Positions 9,953 through 19,412 are shown, numbered from the stretch's first letter. The stretch: DNA of 64,000 bases from Microbacterium mitrae (GCF_008017445.1 NZ_VRSW01000001.1:682001-746000); one strand, 5' to 3'. Notes: generated by a model not told the origin, from the letters alone. Numbers and translations: made by a program.

Positions 9953-10966
9953 TCAAGAGGCGGCGCGGTCACGCAACCCGAGGAGCAACTCTGCCGCACG
10001 CACCGCATCGTTCACGGTGACGGTCAGTTTCTTGCCATTGGTGCGAACGATCTGAAGCGCCTCACCACTGCGCATGATGATGCCCACACCGTTTCCTGGC
10101 ATGACGCGCAGACCCCAGCCGCCGAAGTCAGCCATCGCGCTCACGGTGAGCGCTTTTGCATCTGCCACCTCATCCAATGCGATATGAAATCGCGGAAAGC
10201 CAACGATGCTCCGTGCGGTGAATCCGGTGGCATCAATGCGCACGCGGAACACAAACATGGTCGCCACGAGTACCAGCATGAAGGCCACCAGCAGCCACAT
10301 CACCCATGCGGTGCTTTGTCCGACGGTCGTCATGATGATCGCCATGACCAGCACCAGACCGACGCCGAAAATCATCAGCGCGAGTCCGGCGCCGCGAACA
10401 CTTATGGTCTGCATCCACGCCGCGCGGGTTCCTGCCGGAATCGTGCGCGCTGTAACCGCAATGGCGTCTTCGGCACTCACAACCAGCGCAGGTTGTGCAA
10501 ACCACGCGACAATCGCGTAGCCGATGCCAATGCCCACGCCGATGAGCAAGAAGACGCCAACGTCGGGCGCCTGGGTGGCATCGGTGAGACCGCGCTGCGA
10601 TTGGACCGAGAGCGTCAGACCAATCGCGAGCATCAACACGGTGCCCGAAACGAAGGGGGCCAGCAGCCGCGGAGCCACGCTCCAGCGGCCGCGATGTGCC
10701 ATGGCGAGCACGGGAAGAGCCGTGAGCAGGAGCATTCCGATGCCCAGCAGACCGGTCAGCAGCGGATACGTCCACCGCGGGCCGAAGCCATCCGGTCCGT
10801 TGGTTCCGAAATGAATGGCTGCGGGGTTGGGAAGATCGCGCAACCACAGCAGCTGCAGGGCGACGGCCACGAGGGTAATCAGGCCGGGAACCCATAGCCC
10901 GACGATCAGAAAGCGACGGCGAGCACGGGCGATGAGCGCCGCCGAGCTGGTGTTTGTGGTTGTCAT
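9953..10966 (-). CDS. DUF1648-domain multi-spanning membrane protein
   Basis: 337 residues with about six membrane helices. The N-terminal part (first helix, then LRDLPNPAAIHFGTNGPDG) is the DUF1648 pattern, in which a pro-rich external loop precedes the second helix. The last 110 residues form a soluble PH-like strand-rich domain (VRIDATGFTARSIVGFPRF). Overlapping the upstream GntR regulator by four bases (ATGA), it is almost certainly controlled by that regulator. YtrA-type regulators often pair with small membrane or transporter proteins answering envelope stress; a similar role here is inference. Confidence 0.8.
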   Translation of the reverse strand: MTTTNTSSAALIARARRRFLIVGLWVPGLITLVAVALQLLWLRDLPNPAAIHFGTNGPDGFGPRWTYPLLTGLLGIGMLLLTALPVLAMAHRGRWSVAPRLLAPFVSGTVLMLAIGLTLSVQSQRGLTDATQAPDVGVFLLIGVGIGIGYAIVAWFAQPALVVSAEDAIAVTARTIPAGTRAAWMQTISVRGAGLALMIFGVGLVLVMAIIMTTVGQSTAWVMWLLVAFMLVLVATMFVFRVRIDATGFTARSIVGFPRFHIALDEVADAKALTVSAMADFGGWGLRVMPGNGVGIIMRSGEALQIVRTNGKKLTVTVNDAVRAAELLLGLRDRAAS

Positions 10967-11313
10967 TTCGCTGCCTCTTTTACGAGTGAAGTAAGAGTTT
11001 CTGCTGACAGGCCGAGGGCCTTCGATCTGGCGACCAGGGCGGCGATATCGCCCGCCAGTTCGCCGAGCGGCTCGGCCGCGGGAGTGAGGATCGCGCCTCG
11101 TCCGCGGCGCATTTCAATCAGGCCCTCATCGCGCAGATCTTGATACGCGTGAAGAACCGTGTGCAGGTTCATTCCCAGCGCCGCCGCGACCTCACGCGCG
11201 GGCGGCAACTTGTCGCCGGGAAGCAGAGCCCCCGACGCAGCTTCGGCCCGCACCGCGCTAGCGACCTGCGCGAACAGGGGTTCGTCGCTCAGCGGGTTGA
11301 CGGTGATGAACAT
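10963..11313 (-). CDS. GntR-family transcriptional regulator, YtrA type
   Basis: 116 residues. Residues 8-75 form a GntR winged helix-turn-helix (PLFAQVASAVRAEAASGALL, then LPPAREVAAALGMNLHTVLH and LRDEGLIEMRRGRGAIL). The effector domain is only about 40 residues, as in the YtrA subfamily, which usually dimerises without binding a metabolite. The gene begins the transcript shared with the DUF1648 protein. The promoter and a TTCTA/TAGAA inverted repeat sit directly before the ATG, which suggests self-repression. Confidence 0.9.
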   Translation of the reverse strand: MFITVNPLSDEPLFAQVASAVRAEAASGALLPGDKLPPAREVAAALGMNLHTVLHAYQDLRDEGLIEMRRGRGAILTPAAEPLGELAGDIAALVARSKALGLSAETLTSLVKEAAK

Positions 11314-11347
11314 GAAATAATTCTATATCAACTAGAACAACTGGCAA
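11314..11347 (-). promoter_or_regulatory. Leaderless promoter and probable operator of the GntR gene
   Basis: On the minus strand TTGCCA (11342-11347) and TAGAAT (11320-11325) are 16 bases apart, and only six bases lie between the -10 box and the ATG, so the transcript should start at the start codon. An inverted repeat TTCTA-N7-TAGAA (11321-11337) covers the -10 box, a good position for autorepression by the encoded regulator. Confidence 0.65.
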
Positions 11348-11416
11348 GCCTGCGCTCGTTGTGATTGTTCTACAACTCGATTTGCGCAATCCTCACACCC
11401 GTTCCACACTGTCCGC

Positions 11417-11890
11417 ATGCGAATCACTCCCCGCCGCCTCGCCATTGGCATGAGCCTGTGGGCTCCCAACTTCTTCTCCGGCATTCGGGTGCGTGAGTTC
11501 TCCGACGACTGGACGCGTGCGGTCGTCACGCTTCGCGTCAACCTCATCACTCGCAACTACGTGAAAACCGCTTTCGGTGGTTCCATGTCGGCGATGACCG
11601 ACCCGTACTTCTTCATGCTGCTGATGCACCAGCTCGGATCGGACTACGTGGTGTGGGACACCCGTGGTGAGATTGAGTTCATCAAGCCGGGGCGCGGAAC
11701 CTTGACCGCAGTTTTTGAGGTGAGTCGCGAACGCGCGGAGCAGGTGCGTGAACACGCCCGCGGCGGCAAGAAGATGCTGGAGTGGTTTGAGACGGTCATC
11801 ACCGATGAAGACGGCGATGTGGTCGCCAAGGTGCGCCGCGAGGTGTACGTGCGTGAAAAGAAGCGCGTCACCGCGGCGCAGGGCAACTAG
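11417..11890 (+). CDS. DUF4442 hotdog-fold protein, PaaI-thioesterase-like
   Basis: 157 residues. The sequence follows the DUF4442 hotdog pattern: NFFSGIRVREFSDDWTRAVV in the first strand, NLITRNYVKTAFGGSMSAMTDPYF (the central helix region), then IEFIKPGRGTLTAVFEV. Relatives are thought to hydrolyse acyl-CoA thioesters, but I see no proof of a substrate here. The gene stands alone on the plus strand, divergent from the GntR gene and convergent with hisS, sharing its stop-codon bases with it. Confidence 0.82.
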   Translation: MRITPRRLAIGMSLWAPNFFSGIRVREFSDDWTRAVVTLRVNLITRNYVKTAFGGSMSAMTDPYFFMLLMHQLGSDYVVWDTRGEIEFIKPGRGTLTAVFEVSRERAEQVREHARGGKKMLEWFETVITDEDGDVVAKVRREVYVREKKRVTAAQGN

Positions 11891-13164
11891 CCCAGCTGCT
11901 TGAGCTCTAACGTCTCGCGAGTCGTGTCGGCGGCGACCGTTGCGAAGGCGCCGTACCCATCAGCCTGAGCACGATTGAGTAGGCCGTTGAGGTTCTTGGT
12001 GCGCTGTTCGATGCGCACGCGCATGCCCTCGCGCACCAGTTCAGCCTTCAACGCGATGAGGCGTGCCACGTCAACGTTCTTGTCGTGTACCAAAACGACG
12101 GCTGGCGCCGAATCTGCCTCGTTGTTTTCGAGCAGGTCAACGATGCGTTCGAAACCGATGGAGAAGCCGACGGCTGGCACGTCCTGACCGAGGAAGCGAC
12201 CGATCATGCCGTCGTAGCGGCCACCGCCGCCCAGCGAATAGTTCACGCTCGGGTGAGCGAGCTCAAAGATGGTTCCGGTGTAGTACCCCATGCCGCGCAC
12301 CAGGAAGGGATCAAACACGAGGGGGGCCTCGCCCCGCGCCGCCGTCACCACCTCGCCGATGCCCGCGAGGTGCGCGATCACGTCATCGGGCATGCCAGCC
12401 GGCAGCGCCTTGCGGATCTGGTCTTCACCAAAGGGTCGGAACTCGAGGGTCTGCGGGCGCTGCATAAAGGTCTCGAAGGCATCAACGGCGCTGGCCGTCA
12501 CACCGCGCTCACGAAGTTCGGCGACCACGCCATCGGCACCCACCTTGTCGAGCTTGTCGATCGTGATCAACACGCCGGGGCGCTCCTCCGGGGTGAAGCC
12601 GAAGACGTCAAGCATCGCGTCGAGCGCGCGACGGTCGTTGATGCGCACGCTCGCACCGTCGAGCCCGAAGGCATCAACGGTGTCGAGCGTTGCAACGATC
12701 AGCTCCGCCTCAGCCCGCGCCGACGCATCGCCAATAATGTCGATGTCGCACTGCACAAACTGGCGGTAGCGACCCTTCTGCGGGCGCTCAGCGCGCCACA
12801 CCGGCGCCATCTGGATGGAGCGAAAAACCGTGGGCAGGTCACCACGGTTGGTGGCGTAAAAGCGGGCGAGCGGAACCGTCAGATCGAACCGCAGCCCGAG
12901 GTCTGCCAGCGCAGACACATCGCCGGCAGCGGCGACAAAGTCGTTGGCATCGAGCCCACGCTTGAGGATCGAGAACGATAGCTTCTCGTTGTCTCCTCCC
13001 ATGCCGGAGTGCAGACGCGCGTAATCCTCGACAACGGGGGTCTCGATCTCGTCGAACCCGTGCGCACGGTACCGGTCACGGATCACGGCGAGCACGCGCT
13101 CGCGACGCGCCTTCTCAGCCGGAAGGAAGTCACGCATGCCACGGGGAGGGTTCACATTTGCCAC
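11887..13164 (-). CDS. hisS: Histidyl-tRNA synthetase
   Basis: 425 residues, standard length. Class II motifs are present: PPRGMRDFLP at the N-terminus, LRFDLTVPLARF (motif 1 side), VWRAERPQKGRYRQFVQCD (motif 2), the histidine-specific LVRGMGYYTGTIFEL and motif 3 GFSIGFERI. A C-terminal anticodon-binding domain begins near residue 325. The enzyme charges tRNA-His. The start GTG at 13164 has GGAAAG eight bases upstream. It is the third gene of a minus-strand unit with nhaA and mazG. Confidence 0.96.
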   Translation of the reverse strand: MANVNPPRGMRDFLPAEKARRERVLAVIRDRYRAHGFDEIETPVVEDYARLHSGMGGDNEKLSFSILKRGLDANDFVAAAGDVSALADLGLRFDLTVPLARFYATNRGDLPTVFRSIQMAPVWRAERPQKGRYRQFVQCDIDIIGDASARAEAELIVATLDTVDAFGLDGASVRINDRRALDAMLDVFGFTPEERPGVLITIDKLDKVGADGVVAELRERGVTASAVDAFETFMQRPQTLEFRPFGEDQIRKALPAGMPDDVIAHLAGIGEVVTAARGEAPLVFDPFLVRGMGYYTGTIFELAHPSVNYSLGGGGRYDGMIGRFLGQDVPAVGFSIGFERIVDLLENNEADSAPAVVLVHDKNVDVARLIALKAELVREGMRVRIEQRTKNLNGLLNRAQADGYGAFATVAADTTRETLELKQLG

Positions 13165-13233
13165 CCCACTATCTTTCCATCATTGGCGGGGTTGGCCGAA
13201 ACCCGTGGCGGTCACCCGGGAGCGCGGCGAGAT

Positions 13234-13884
13234 TCAGGCTTCGTCAGCGTCGTTGCCGATTGGGTTCTCCACCGCGCGCACTTCGCGTTCCACGCGATGC
13301 ACCTCGGCGCGCAGCAGCGCCTCGGCGTCCCAGCCGTGTGCTCGAGCGAGCGCCGCGAGGGCGAGCAGGGCCGCCCCGATATCGTGTTCGCTTTCCAGCG
13401 CCAGCGGCAGCATCGGCGCCTGCACCCCAACGTCAGCGGCCTTCCCCAGCACTTTTTGGGCATAGGCGAGGGCAGGCATGGAACGGGCAACGCCGTCGAG
13501 CACGCTTTGTCGCTCTCGCTTTTCGGCAGCCTTGGCGGCGTTCCACAGCACCAGCACCTGTTCCGGAGTCTGCGCCACCTCACCCGCAAACACGTGCGGG
13601 TGCCTGCGCGTCATCTTGTCGGTCAGATCACGCGCCACATCGTCGATGCTGAAGCGACCCGATCGCGCCGCAATATCGCTGTGAAACAGCACTTGCCACA
13701 GCACATCACCAAGCTCTTCGCGTAGATCATCGTCATCGCCCCGCTCGACCGCGTCGACGAGTTCGTGGGCCTCTTCGATGAGATAGGGCAACAGGGCCTG
13801 ATGCGTCATTTGCTGACTCCACACACACCTCTCCCCCACGGCACGCATCGTGTCGGCGGGCAGACGCAGCGGGTCATGTGGCAT
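13234..13884 (-). CDS. mazG: MazG-family nucleoside triphosphate pyrophosphohydrolase
   Basis: 216 residues, one MazG domain. The metal-binding helix pair is seen as EEAHE (E37, E38, E41) and REELGDVLWQV (E56, E57, D60). The family hydrolyses dNTPs and NTPs to monophosphates and pyrophosphate, and is thought to clear damaged nucleotides or tune ppGpp. E. coli MazG has two such domains; a single-domain form is common in actinobacteria. The 3' end is 69 bases before hisS and the start overlaps the end of nhaA by 11 bases. Confidence 0.9.
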   Translation of the reverse strand: MPHDPLRLPADTMRAVGERCVWSQQMTHQALLPYLIEEAHELVDAVERGDDDDLREELGDVLWQVLFHSDIAARSGRFSIDDVARDLTDKMTRRHPHVFAGEVAQTPEQVLVLWNAAKAAEKRERQSVLDGVARSMPALAYAQKVLGKAADVGVQAPMLPLALESEHDIGAALLALAALARAHGWDAEALLRAEVHRVEREVRAVENPIGNDADEA

Positions 13885-15037
13885 CGACGGCAGCAGCCTT
13901 TCGGTAGGAGCGGGCGCGCAACGTTACCAAGATTGCGGAGAGGATCATAGAGATGATCGATCCGGCGAGTACCGCGAGGGTGACTTCGGCGCCGACTTCT
14001 GCATTGCCCTTGAAGGCGAGCTCCCCCAGCAACAGCGACACGGTGAAGCCGATTCCGCCCAGCGCACCGGCGGCAATGAGGTCGCCAATGGGCAGATGGC
14101 TATCTGACTGGGTCCCGAGCGCCTTTTGCGCAATGTAACCGGCCAGGGCGATACCGATGATCTTGCCAACGGGCAGCGCAACCAAAATGCCCCAGAATGC
14201 CGGGCTGAGCTCGCTCATGCTGACGGACGGAACCATCACCGCGGCGGAGGAGAACGCGAAGATCGGCAGCACGAGCGCATTGACCCAAGGCTCGAGGCGG
14301 TGACGCAGTCGATCGGCTTTGCGGGGCGCCATGGCGAATCCGAGCGCGACGCCCGCGATCGTGGCGTGAACGCCGCTCTGGTAGACCGCCGCCCACGTCG
14401 CAATACCGATGATGAGCAGCGCCGCCTGACGCAGTGCGGCGTCGGTAGTGGTGCGAGGCTGCACGCGGCTCAGCACGAAGAACACCAGCACGAGGCCCGC
14501 GGCAACGGCAAGCCACACCGGGTTTAGCCCCGTGGTAAACAGCACGGCGATGAAAATGATGCCGACGATGTCATCCAAGATGGCAAGCGCGAGCAAGAAG
14601 GCGCGCACATTGCCCGGCAGTCCGCGGCCAAACACCGCAAGCACACCCAGCGCGAACGCAATGTCGGTCGCGGTGGGAATGGGCCATCCGGTCGCCGACG
14701 GGGTGCCGTTTGTGAAGGCCAGGTACACCAAGATCGGCACGATCACGCCGCCGGCGGCGGCAATCGCCGGAACCATGGCCTTGCGTGGTTCGCGCAGCGC
14801 ACCCTTGGTGAGTTCGTAACGCAACTCAATGGCGGCAACGAAGAAGAAGATCGCGAGCAGTCCGTCGGAGATCCAGTGCGCGATCGAAAGGTCAAACGGG
14901 GTGCCCTCGATGGCGAGGTGGGTGCTCTTCAGTTCGGCAAGGCCAGGACCGAGGGGCGAGTTCGCCAAAATCAGGCCTACAGCTGCCGCGATGAGCAGCA
15001 TGACGGCGGGAAAGCGGGCAGAACGCAAAAGGCTCAC
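13874..15037 (-). CDS. nhaA: Na+/H+ antiporter NhaA
   Basis: 387 residues with about twelve membrane helices. Family markers: TATDIAFALG at residues 122-131, the adjacent aspartates D155-D156 in LAILDDIVGI that carry the ions, and GALGGIGFTVSLLLGELAF near the C-terminus. It exchanges external protons for internal sodium, supporting pH and salt balance. GTG at 15037 has GGAG seven bases upstream. First gene of the nhaA-mazG-hisS unit; the grouping with hisS is positional and does not by itself imply a shared function. Confidence 0.94.
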   Translation of the reverse strand: MSLLRSARFPAVMLLIAAAVGLILANSPLGPGLAELKSTHLAIEGTPFDLSIAHWISDGLLAIFFFVAAIELRYELTKGALREPRKAMVPAIAAAGGVIVPILVYLAFTNGTPSATGWPIPTATDIAFALGVLAVFGRGLPGNVRAFLLALAILDDIVGIIFIAVLFTTGLNPVWLAVAAGLVLVFFVLSRVQPRTTTDAALRQAALLIIGIATWAAVYQSGVHATIAGVALGFAMAPRKADRLRHRLEPWVNALVLPIFAFSSAAVMVPSVSMSELSPAFWGILVALPVGKIIGIALAGYIAQKALGTQSDSHLPIGDLIAAGALGGIGFTVSLLLGELAFKGNAEVGAEVTLAVLAGSIISMILSAILVTLRARSYRKAAAVDAT

Positions 15038-15118
15038 GATTCACTCCAACATGGTTCGGTTCGGAATCGTCGACCAGGCTTCCCGACACACCATGGCTCC
15101 CGCAGAGCCGTGACCAGT

Positions 15119-15724
15119 CTACGTGCCAGGGACCGGCTTGTCGTCGCGATGACGCGAGAGCGCGCGCCCGTAGCGCTCGGTCAGCTGCACCATGACATCA
15201 GGAGTTTCCCGGTCAACGCCGAAAACGTATCCGGGAAAATCGAGCTCCCGTTGCGCGGCCCAAATCTTGTCGTGCTCGTGCGGTGGCAGGATTTCTACCG
15301 GCTCGCCGACGGCCACCCATCCGATCGGAACCACCGCGTCGTCGGGCAGCACGGTGCGCAAATGCACCACCGCGTTGATGCGCACTTCGGCACGGTCCCC
15401 AATGCGCGCGCCGTTGAAGACGCGCGTTCCGGTGGCGAGAAAAACTTCGGCACCGACGGTGGCGCCGCTGATGGAGGCACCGGGGCCGATGAGCGTGTGA
15501 TCGCCGATGTGGACGGGAGCGGTCGCCGCCGCGCGAATGATGGCGTTTTCCATCACGATGACGTTCTCGCCCAGCACGATGGGCCCGCCCTCGCTCGTGA
15601 TCACGGCGCCGTGCAGAATTTGGCAGTCAGCACCGATTTCGACGTCTCCGGAGATGACCGCGGTGGGTGCGACGACGGCGTCGGGGTGAACGCGGGGCGT
15701 GGCGCCAAGGTGTTCGTACAGCAT
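15119..15724 (-). CDS. Gamma-carbonic-anhydrase-like hexapeptide-repeat protein
   Basis: 201 residues built of left-handed beta-helix hexapeptide repeats (VVAPTAVISGDVEIGADCQI, then IGDHTLIGPGASI, VEVGA-like turns). The LHGAVITSEGGPIVLGENVIVMEN stretch matches the gamma-carbonic anhydrase / YrdA family, but the histidine ligands are not all obvious, so enzymatic activity is unproven. The C-terminal 60 residues form a helical extension. The ATG follows TAGCGT plus six bases, a leaderless pattern. Single gene just downstream of mfd. Confidence 0.8.
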   Translation of the reverse strand: MLYEHLGATPRVHPDAVVAPTAVISGDVEIGADCQILHGAVITSEGGPIVLGENVIVMENAIIRAAATAPVHIGDHTLIGPGASISGATVGAEVFLATGTRVFNGARIGDRAEVRINAVVHLRTVLPDDAVVPIGWVAVGEPVEILPPHEHDKIWAAQRELDFPGYVFGVDRETPDVMVQLTERYGRALSRHRDDKPVPGT

Positions 15725-15730
15725 GGCCAG

Positions 15731-15769
15731 ACGCTACCGCTTTCCGTGTGAGATAGAAAGCGATAGCGT
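15731..15769 (-). terminator. Inverted repeat between mfd and the carbonic-anhydrase-like gene
   Basis: Arms of 14 bases with one G-T pair and an 11-base loop (arm ACGCTACCGCTTTC) start seven bases past the mfd stop codon. The distal arm contains TAGCGT, the probable -10 box of the next gene, so terminator and promoter seem to share sequence. No thymine run. Confidence 0.55.
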
Positions 15770-15775
15770 GCCGGG

Positions 15776-18700
15776 CTAGGCGTTAACGGGCTTTTCTGGC
15801 AGCGGATACAGCGCGTTTAGCAGCTGGTTAACCCACGCCAACAGATCGTCAGATTCGTACGGTTCGCCGCCGGATGTTGGCATCGGAACCACCAGAGCGT
15901 CGCCGCTGGCGATGAGCTTGGCCTGCGGATACAGACGCTGCATCCGCACTCGAATCGAGTCTTCGAAGCGCGCGGGCGCCACGCGCAGGTTCTTGCCCAT
16001 GGCAACGACATCTTCGAGCCCGGATTGCGCGGCGCGACGGCGCAACCGGGCCGCGGCCACCAGCCCCGCGACCTCCGGCGGCATGGTTCCGTAGCGGTCT
16101 TGTAGCTCGTCGATGACCAGCTCGATGGCCTCGTCTTTTGCCGTGACCGTGGCCGCCGCAGAGAGCTTTTGGTAGGCCTCCAACCGCAACCGCTCGCTGT
16201 CGATATAGGTCTCGGGAATGCGCGCGTTAATGGGCAGTTCGAGGCGAAGCTCGGTCGGCCCCTCGGTCTCTTCGCCGCGGAACGTCGCCACAGCCTCACC
16301 GATCATGCGCAGGTAGAGGTCGAAGCCGACGCCGGCAATGTGCCCGGCCTGTTCGCCGCCCAGCATGTTGCCTGCGCCGCGCAGTTCGAGGTCTTTGAGG
16401 GCGACCTGCATGCCAGAGCCCAAATCGTTGTTGACGGCGATCGTCTGCAGGCGGTCGGCCGCCGTCTCGGTGAGCGGCTTCGCATCGTCGTACAGGAAGT
16501 ACGCGTAGGCGCGTTCTCGCCCACGACCAACGCGACCGCGCAGCTGGTGAAGCTGGCTGAGGCCGTATTTGTCGGCCTTGTCGATGATGATCGTGTTGGC
16601 GTTGGAGATGTCAAGGCCCGTCTCGATGATGGTGGTGGACACCAGCACGTCAAACTCGCGCTCCCAGAACGCATCGACGACCTGCTCCAGGGCATGCTCA
16701 CCCATTTGGCCGTGCGCCACGGCAATGCGCGCCTCCGGAACCAGCTCTGCCAAGTGCGCGGCGACGCGCTGGATCGACTGCACGCGGTTGTGCACGAAGA
16801 ACACCTGCCCCTCGCGCAACAGTTCGCGGCGAATCGCAGCCGCGACCTGTTTGTCGTTGTTGGGGCCGACGAAAGAGAGAATCGGGTGGCGGTCTTCTGG
16901 CGGCGTCTGCAGCGTCGACATTTCGCGAATGCCGGTGACCGCCATCTCCAGCGTGCGCGGAATGGGGGTCGCACTCATCGCGAGGATGTCGACGTTGGTC
17001 TTCATCTTCTTCAGCGCGTCTTTGTGCTCGACGCCGAATCGCTGCTCTTCATCGATGATTAGCAGACCGAGGTCTTTGAACTTCACCTGCTCTGTCAAGA
17101 TGCGGTGCGTTCCGATCACCATGTCAACGGTTCCATCGAGCAGTCCCGTGACCGTGTCGCGCGCCTGCTTATCGGTTTGGAAGCGCGACAGCGGCTTGAC
17201 CTTGACCGGAAAACCGGCGAACCGCTCGGTGAAGGTCTCTAGGTGTTGCTTCACGAGCAGGGTCGTCGGAACCAACATGGCGACCTGCTTGCCATCTTGA
17301 ATCGCCTTGAAGGCGGCGCGAACGGCCACCTCGGTCTTACCGAAGCCGACGTCGCCGGAGAGCAGACGATCCATCGGGATTGGCTTTTCCATATCGGCCT
17401 TGATCTCGTCGATCGTTTGCAGCTGGTCGGGAGTTTCGGCAAACGGGAACGCCTCTTCCAGCTCGCGTTGCCACGGCGTATCGGGCCCAAACGCGTGCCC
17501 CTTGGCGGCCATGCGCGCCGAATAGAGCTTCACGAGTTCCACGGCGATATCGCGCACCGCGCGGCGCGCCTTGGTCTTGGCCTGAGCCCAATCGCTGCCG
17601 CCCATTTTGCTAAGCACGGGCGCCTCGCCGCCCACGTAGCGCGACAGCAGGTCAAGCTGGTCGGTCGGCACAAAAAGTTTGTCGCCCGGGTAGCCGCGCT
17701 TTGAGGGGGCGTACTCGATGACGAGGTAGTCGCGAATGCTCTTTTGTGCGTTGCGCCCGCCGGTCGAGATCTCGCGCTGCGTCATCTCCACGAATTTGCC
17801 GATGCCGTGGGTGGCATGCACGACGAAGTCGCCGTTTTTCAGCTGCAGCGGATCGACGACGTTCTTGCGGCGCGAGGCGAGCTTTTTCGGCCCGGCGGAA
17901 CCGCCGATGGTGCGCCCATAGAACTCGTTCTCGGTGAGCACGGCCAGGCGTGCCTCTTCGCTGACAAAGCCCGCCTCGGCGCGCCCGCGCACGAGCGTGA
18001 CGATACCACCCGCCGGCGCCTCGGTGAGGTCCTGCGCAATCCGCGCCGCGATACCGCGCTCAGCCAGCACGTCTCGCCCGCGCTCCACCAGTCCGGCGCC
18101 GGCGGCAACCACAACGACGCTCCACCCCTGCGACACGAGGTCGGCGACAAAGCCGGTGGCGCCTTCGACATTGCCCTGGAACGACGGAACCCCGGTGCCG
18201 GGAAAGCGCGTTTCATCAGCACCCGCGGCATCGCCCGGGTCAAAGGGGCTCAGCGTCCACCACACGTTCGCGTTGTCAGCAACCGCACCGCGCAGGTCAC
18301 CGAGCGAGAGGAAGTCGCCGGCGCCCAGGTCAACCGGCGCTGCGGCGCCACCCGTCGCCGCGCTCCACGCCGCCTCCAAGAATTCGCGGTTGGTATCCCC
18401 GAGCGTCGCCGCGCGCCCGCGCGATCGCTCCGGGTCGATCAGCGCAACGGCGGCGCCGCGCGGCAAATAGTCAACGATCGAGACCAGATTGTCGATCAGC
18501 GCCGGGGTCAACGACTCCATTCCCTCGACGGGAATGCCTGCCGACATTTTTTCCAGCATCGCGGCGACGCCAGGAAAAGCCGGAACCAGTGCGGCCGCCC
18601 GCGAGCGCACCGCGTCGGTGAGCAAGAGTTCGCGGCTCGCCGGCAGCACGACGGCTGCCACCTCGCCCGGCAACGAACGCTGATCGGCGACCGAGAAGGC

Positions 18701-19333
18701 ACGAATCTGGTCGACCTCATCGCCAAAGAACTCAACGCGATAGGGGTGCTCGGCAACCGCGGGGAAAACATCAAGAATGCCGCCGCGTACGGCGAATTCG
18801 CCACGCCGCGACACCATGTCAACGCGCGAATAGGCCAGCTCAACGAGACCACCAACGGTTGCGTCGAGGTCGTTACCGCGGGTGCCGACGATCAACTCGA
18901 TCGGATGCACCTCGCCGAGACGCGGCGCGATGGGCTGCAGAGCGGCGCGAACGGAGGCGGTGACCACGAGCGGCCGGGAACCATCGAACGCCCGCAGCGC
19001 ACGGAGAGTCTCAATGCGCCGCCCGACGGTCTCGGCACTGGGGCTGAGACGCTCATGTGGCAGGGTCTCCCACGCCGGAAACGATCGCACATCGGCATCG
19101 GGAATCAGGTCTCCCAATGCATCGGCGAGGGCATCGGCACGCCGACCCGTTGGGGTGACCACCAACAGCACATTCGGTTTGCCGGAGAGCACACGATTGC
19201 TGAGCGCTGCGGCCAACACGGGCGCGTCAAGCCCATCGGCAAGCGACATATTGGCGTCGGCCAGCGCCACGATCTTGAGGTCGGCGAACGCCTCGGCAGC
19301 TTCAATGGCACGTACGATCCCCGTCAAACTCAC
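15776..19333 (-). CDS. mfd: Transcription-repair coupling factor Mfd
   Basis: 1185 residues, the usual Mfd size. Domains in order: UvrB-like module (about 1-350), RNA-polymerase interaction domain (about 500-580, IEYAPSKRGYPGDKLFVPTD), RecG-like helicase core with Walker A GDVGFGKTEVAVRAAF, motif DEEQRFGVEHKD, SATPIPRTLEMA, GRVGRGRERAYAYFLY, and a C-terminal TRCF domain. Mfd removes RNA polymerase stalled at lesions and recruits UvrA. GTG at 19333 is preceded by TAGACT and six bases, fitting a leaderless transcript. Divergent from the proline-rich membrane protein gene with 79 bases between starts. Confidence 0.97.
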   Translation of the reverse strand: MSLTGIVRAIEAAEAFADLKIVALADANMSLADGLDAPVLAAALSNRVLSGKPNVLLVVTPTGRRADALADALGDLIPDADVRSFPAWETLPHERLSPSAETVGRRIETLRALRAFDGSRPLVVTASVRAALQPIAPRLGEVHPIELIVGTRGNDLDATVGGLVELAYSRVDMVSRRGEFAVRGGILDVFPAVAEHPYRVEFFGDEVDQIRAFSVADQRSLPGEVAAVVLPASRELLLTDAVRSRAAALVPAFPGVAAMLEKMSAGIPVEGMESLTPALIDNLVSIVDYLPRGAAVALIDPERSRGRAATLGDTNREFLEAAWSAATGGAAAPVDLGAGDFLSLGDLRGAVADNANVWWTLSPFDPGDAAGADETRFPGTGVPSFQGNVEGATGFVADLVSQGWSVVVVAAGAGLVERGRDVLAERGIAARIAQDLTEAPAGGIVTLVRGRAEAGFVSEEARLAVLTENEFYGRTIGGSAGPKKLASRRKNVVDPLQLKNGDFVVHATHGIGKFVEMTQREISTGGRNAQKSIRDYLVIEYAPSKRGYPGDKLFVPTDQLDLLSRYVGGEAPVLSKMGGSDWAQAKTKARRAVRDIAVELVKLYSARMAAKGHAFGPDTPWQRELEEAFPFAETPDQLQTIDEIKADMEKPIPMDRLLSGDVGFGKTEVAVRAAFKAIQDGKQVAMLVPTTLLVKQHLETFTERFAGFPVKVKPLSRFQTDKQARDTVTGLLDGTVDMVIGTHRILTEQVKFKDLGLLIIDEEQRFGVEHKDALKKMKTNVDILAMSATPIPRTLEMAVTGIREMSTLQTPPEDRHPILSFVGPNNDKQVAAAIRRELLREGQVFFVHNRVQSIQRVAAHLAELVPEARIAVAHGQMGEHALEQVVDAFWEREFDVLVSTTIIETGLDISNANTIIIDKADKYGLSQLHQLRGRVGRGRERAYAYFLYDDAKPLTETAADRLQTIAVNNDLGSGMQVALKDLELRGAGNMLGGEQAGHIAGVGFDLYLRMIGEAVATFRGEETEGPTELRLELPINARIPETYIDSERLRLEAYQKLSAAATVTAKDEAIELVIDELQDRYGTMPPEVAGLVAAARLRRRAAQSGLEDVVAMGKNLRVAPARFEDSIRVRMQRLYPQAKLIASGDALVVPMPTSGGEPYESDDLLAWVNQLLNALYPLPEKPVNA

Positions 19334-19412
19334 CCCAAGAGTCTACGGCGAGCATCAGACACCGCGCAGAGATCCCTAGTATCTAGCGACGAAAAGTCCA
19401 TAGTATGGGGGC
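19334..19412. promoter_or_regulatory. Divergent leaderless promoters for mfd and the proline-rich protein
   Basis: Minus strand: TAGACT at 19340-19345, six bases before the mfd GTG. Plus strand: TAGTAT at 19401-19406, six bases before the GTG at 19413. No Shine-Dalgarno sequence precedes either start. Clear -35 boxes were not found. Confidence 0.6.
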
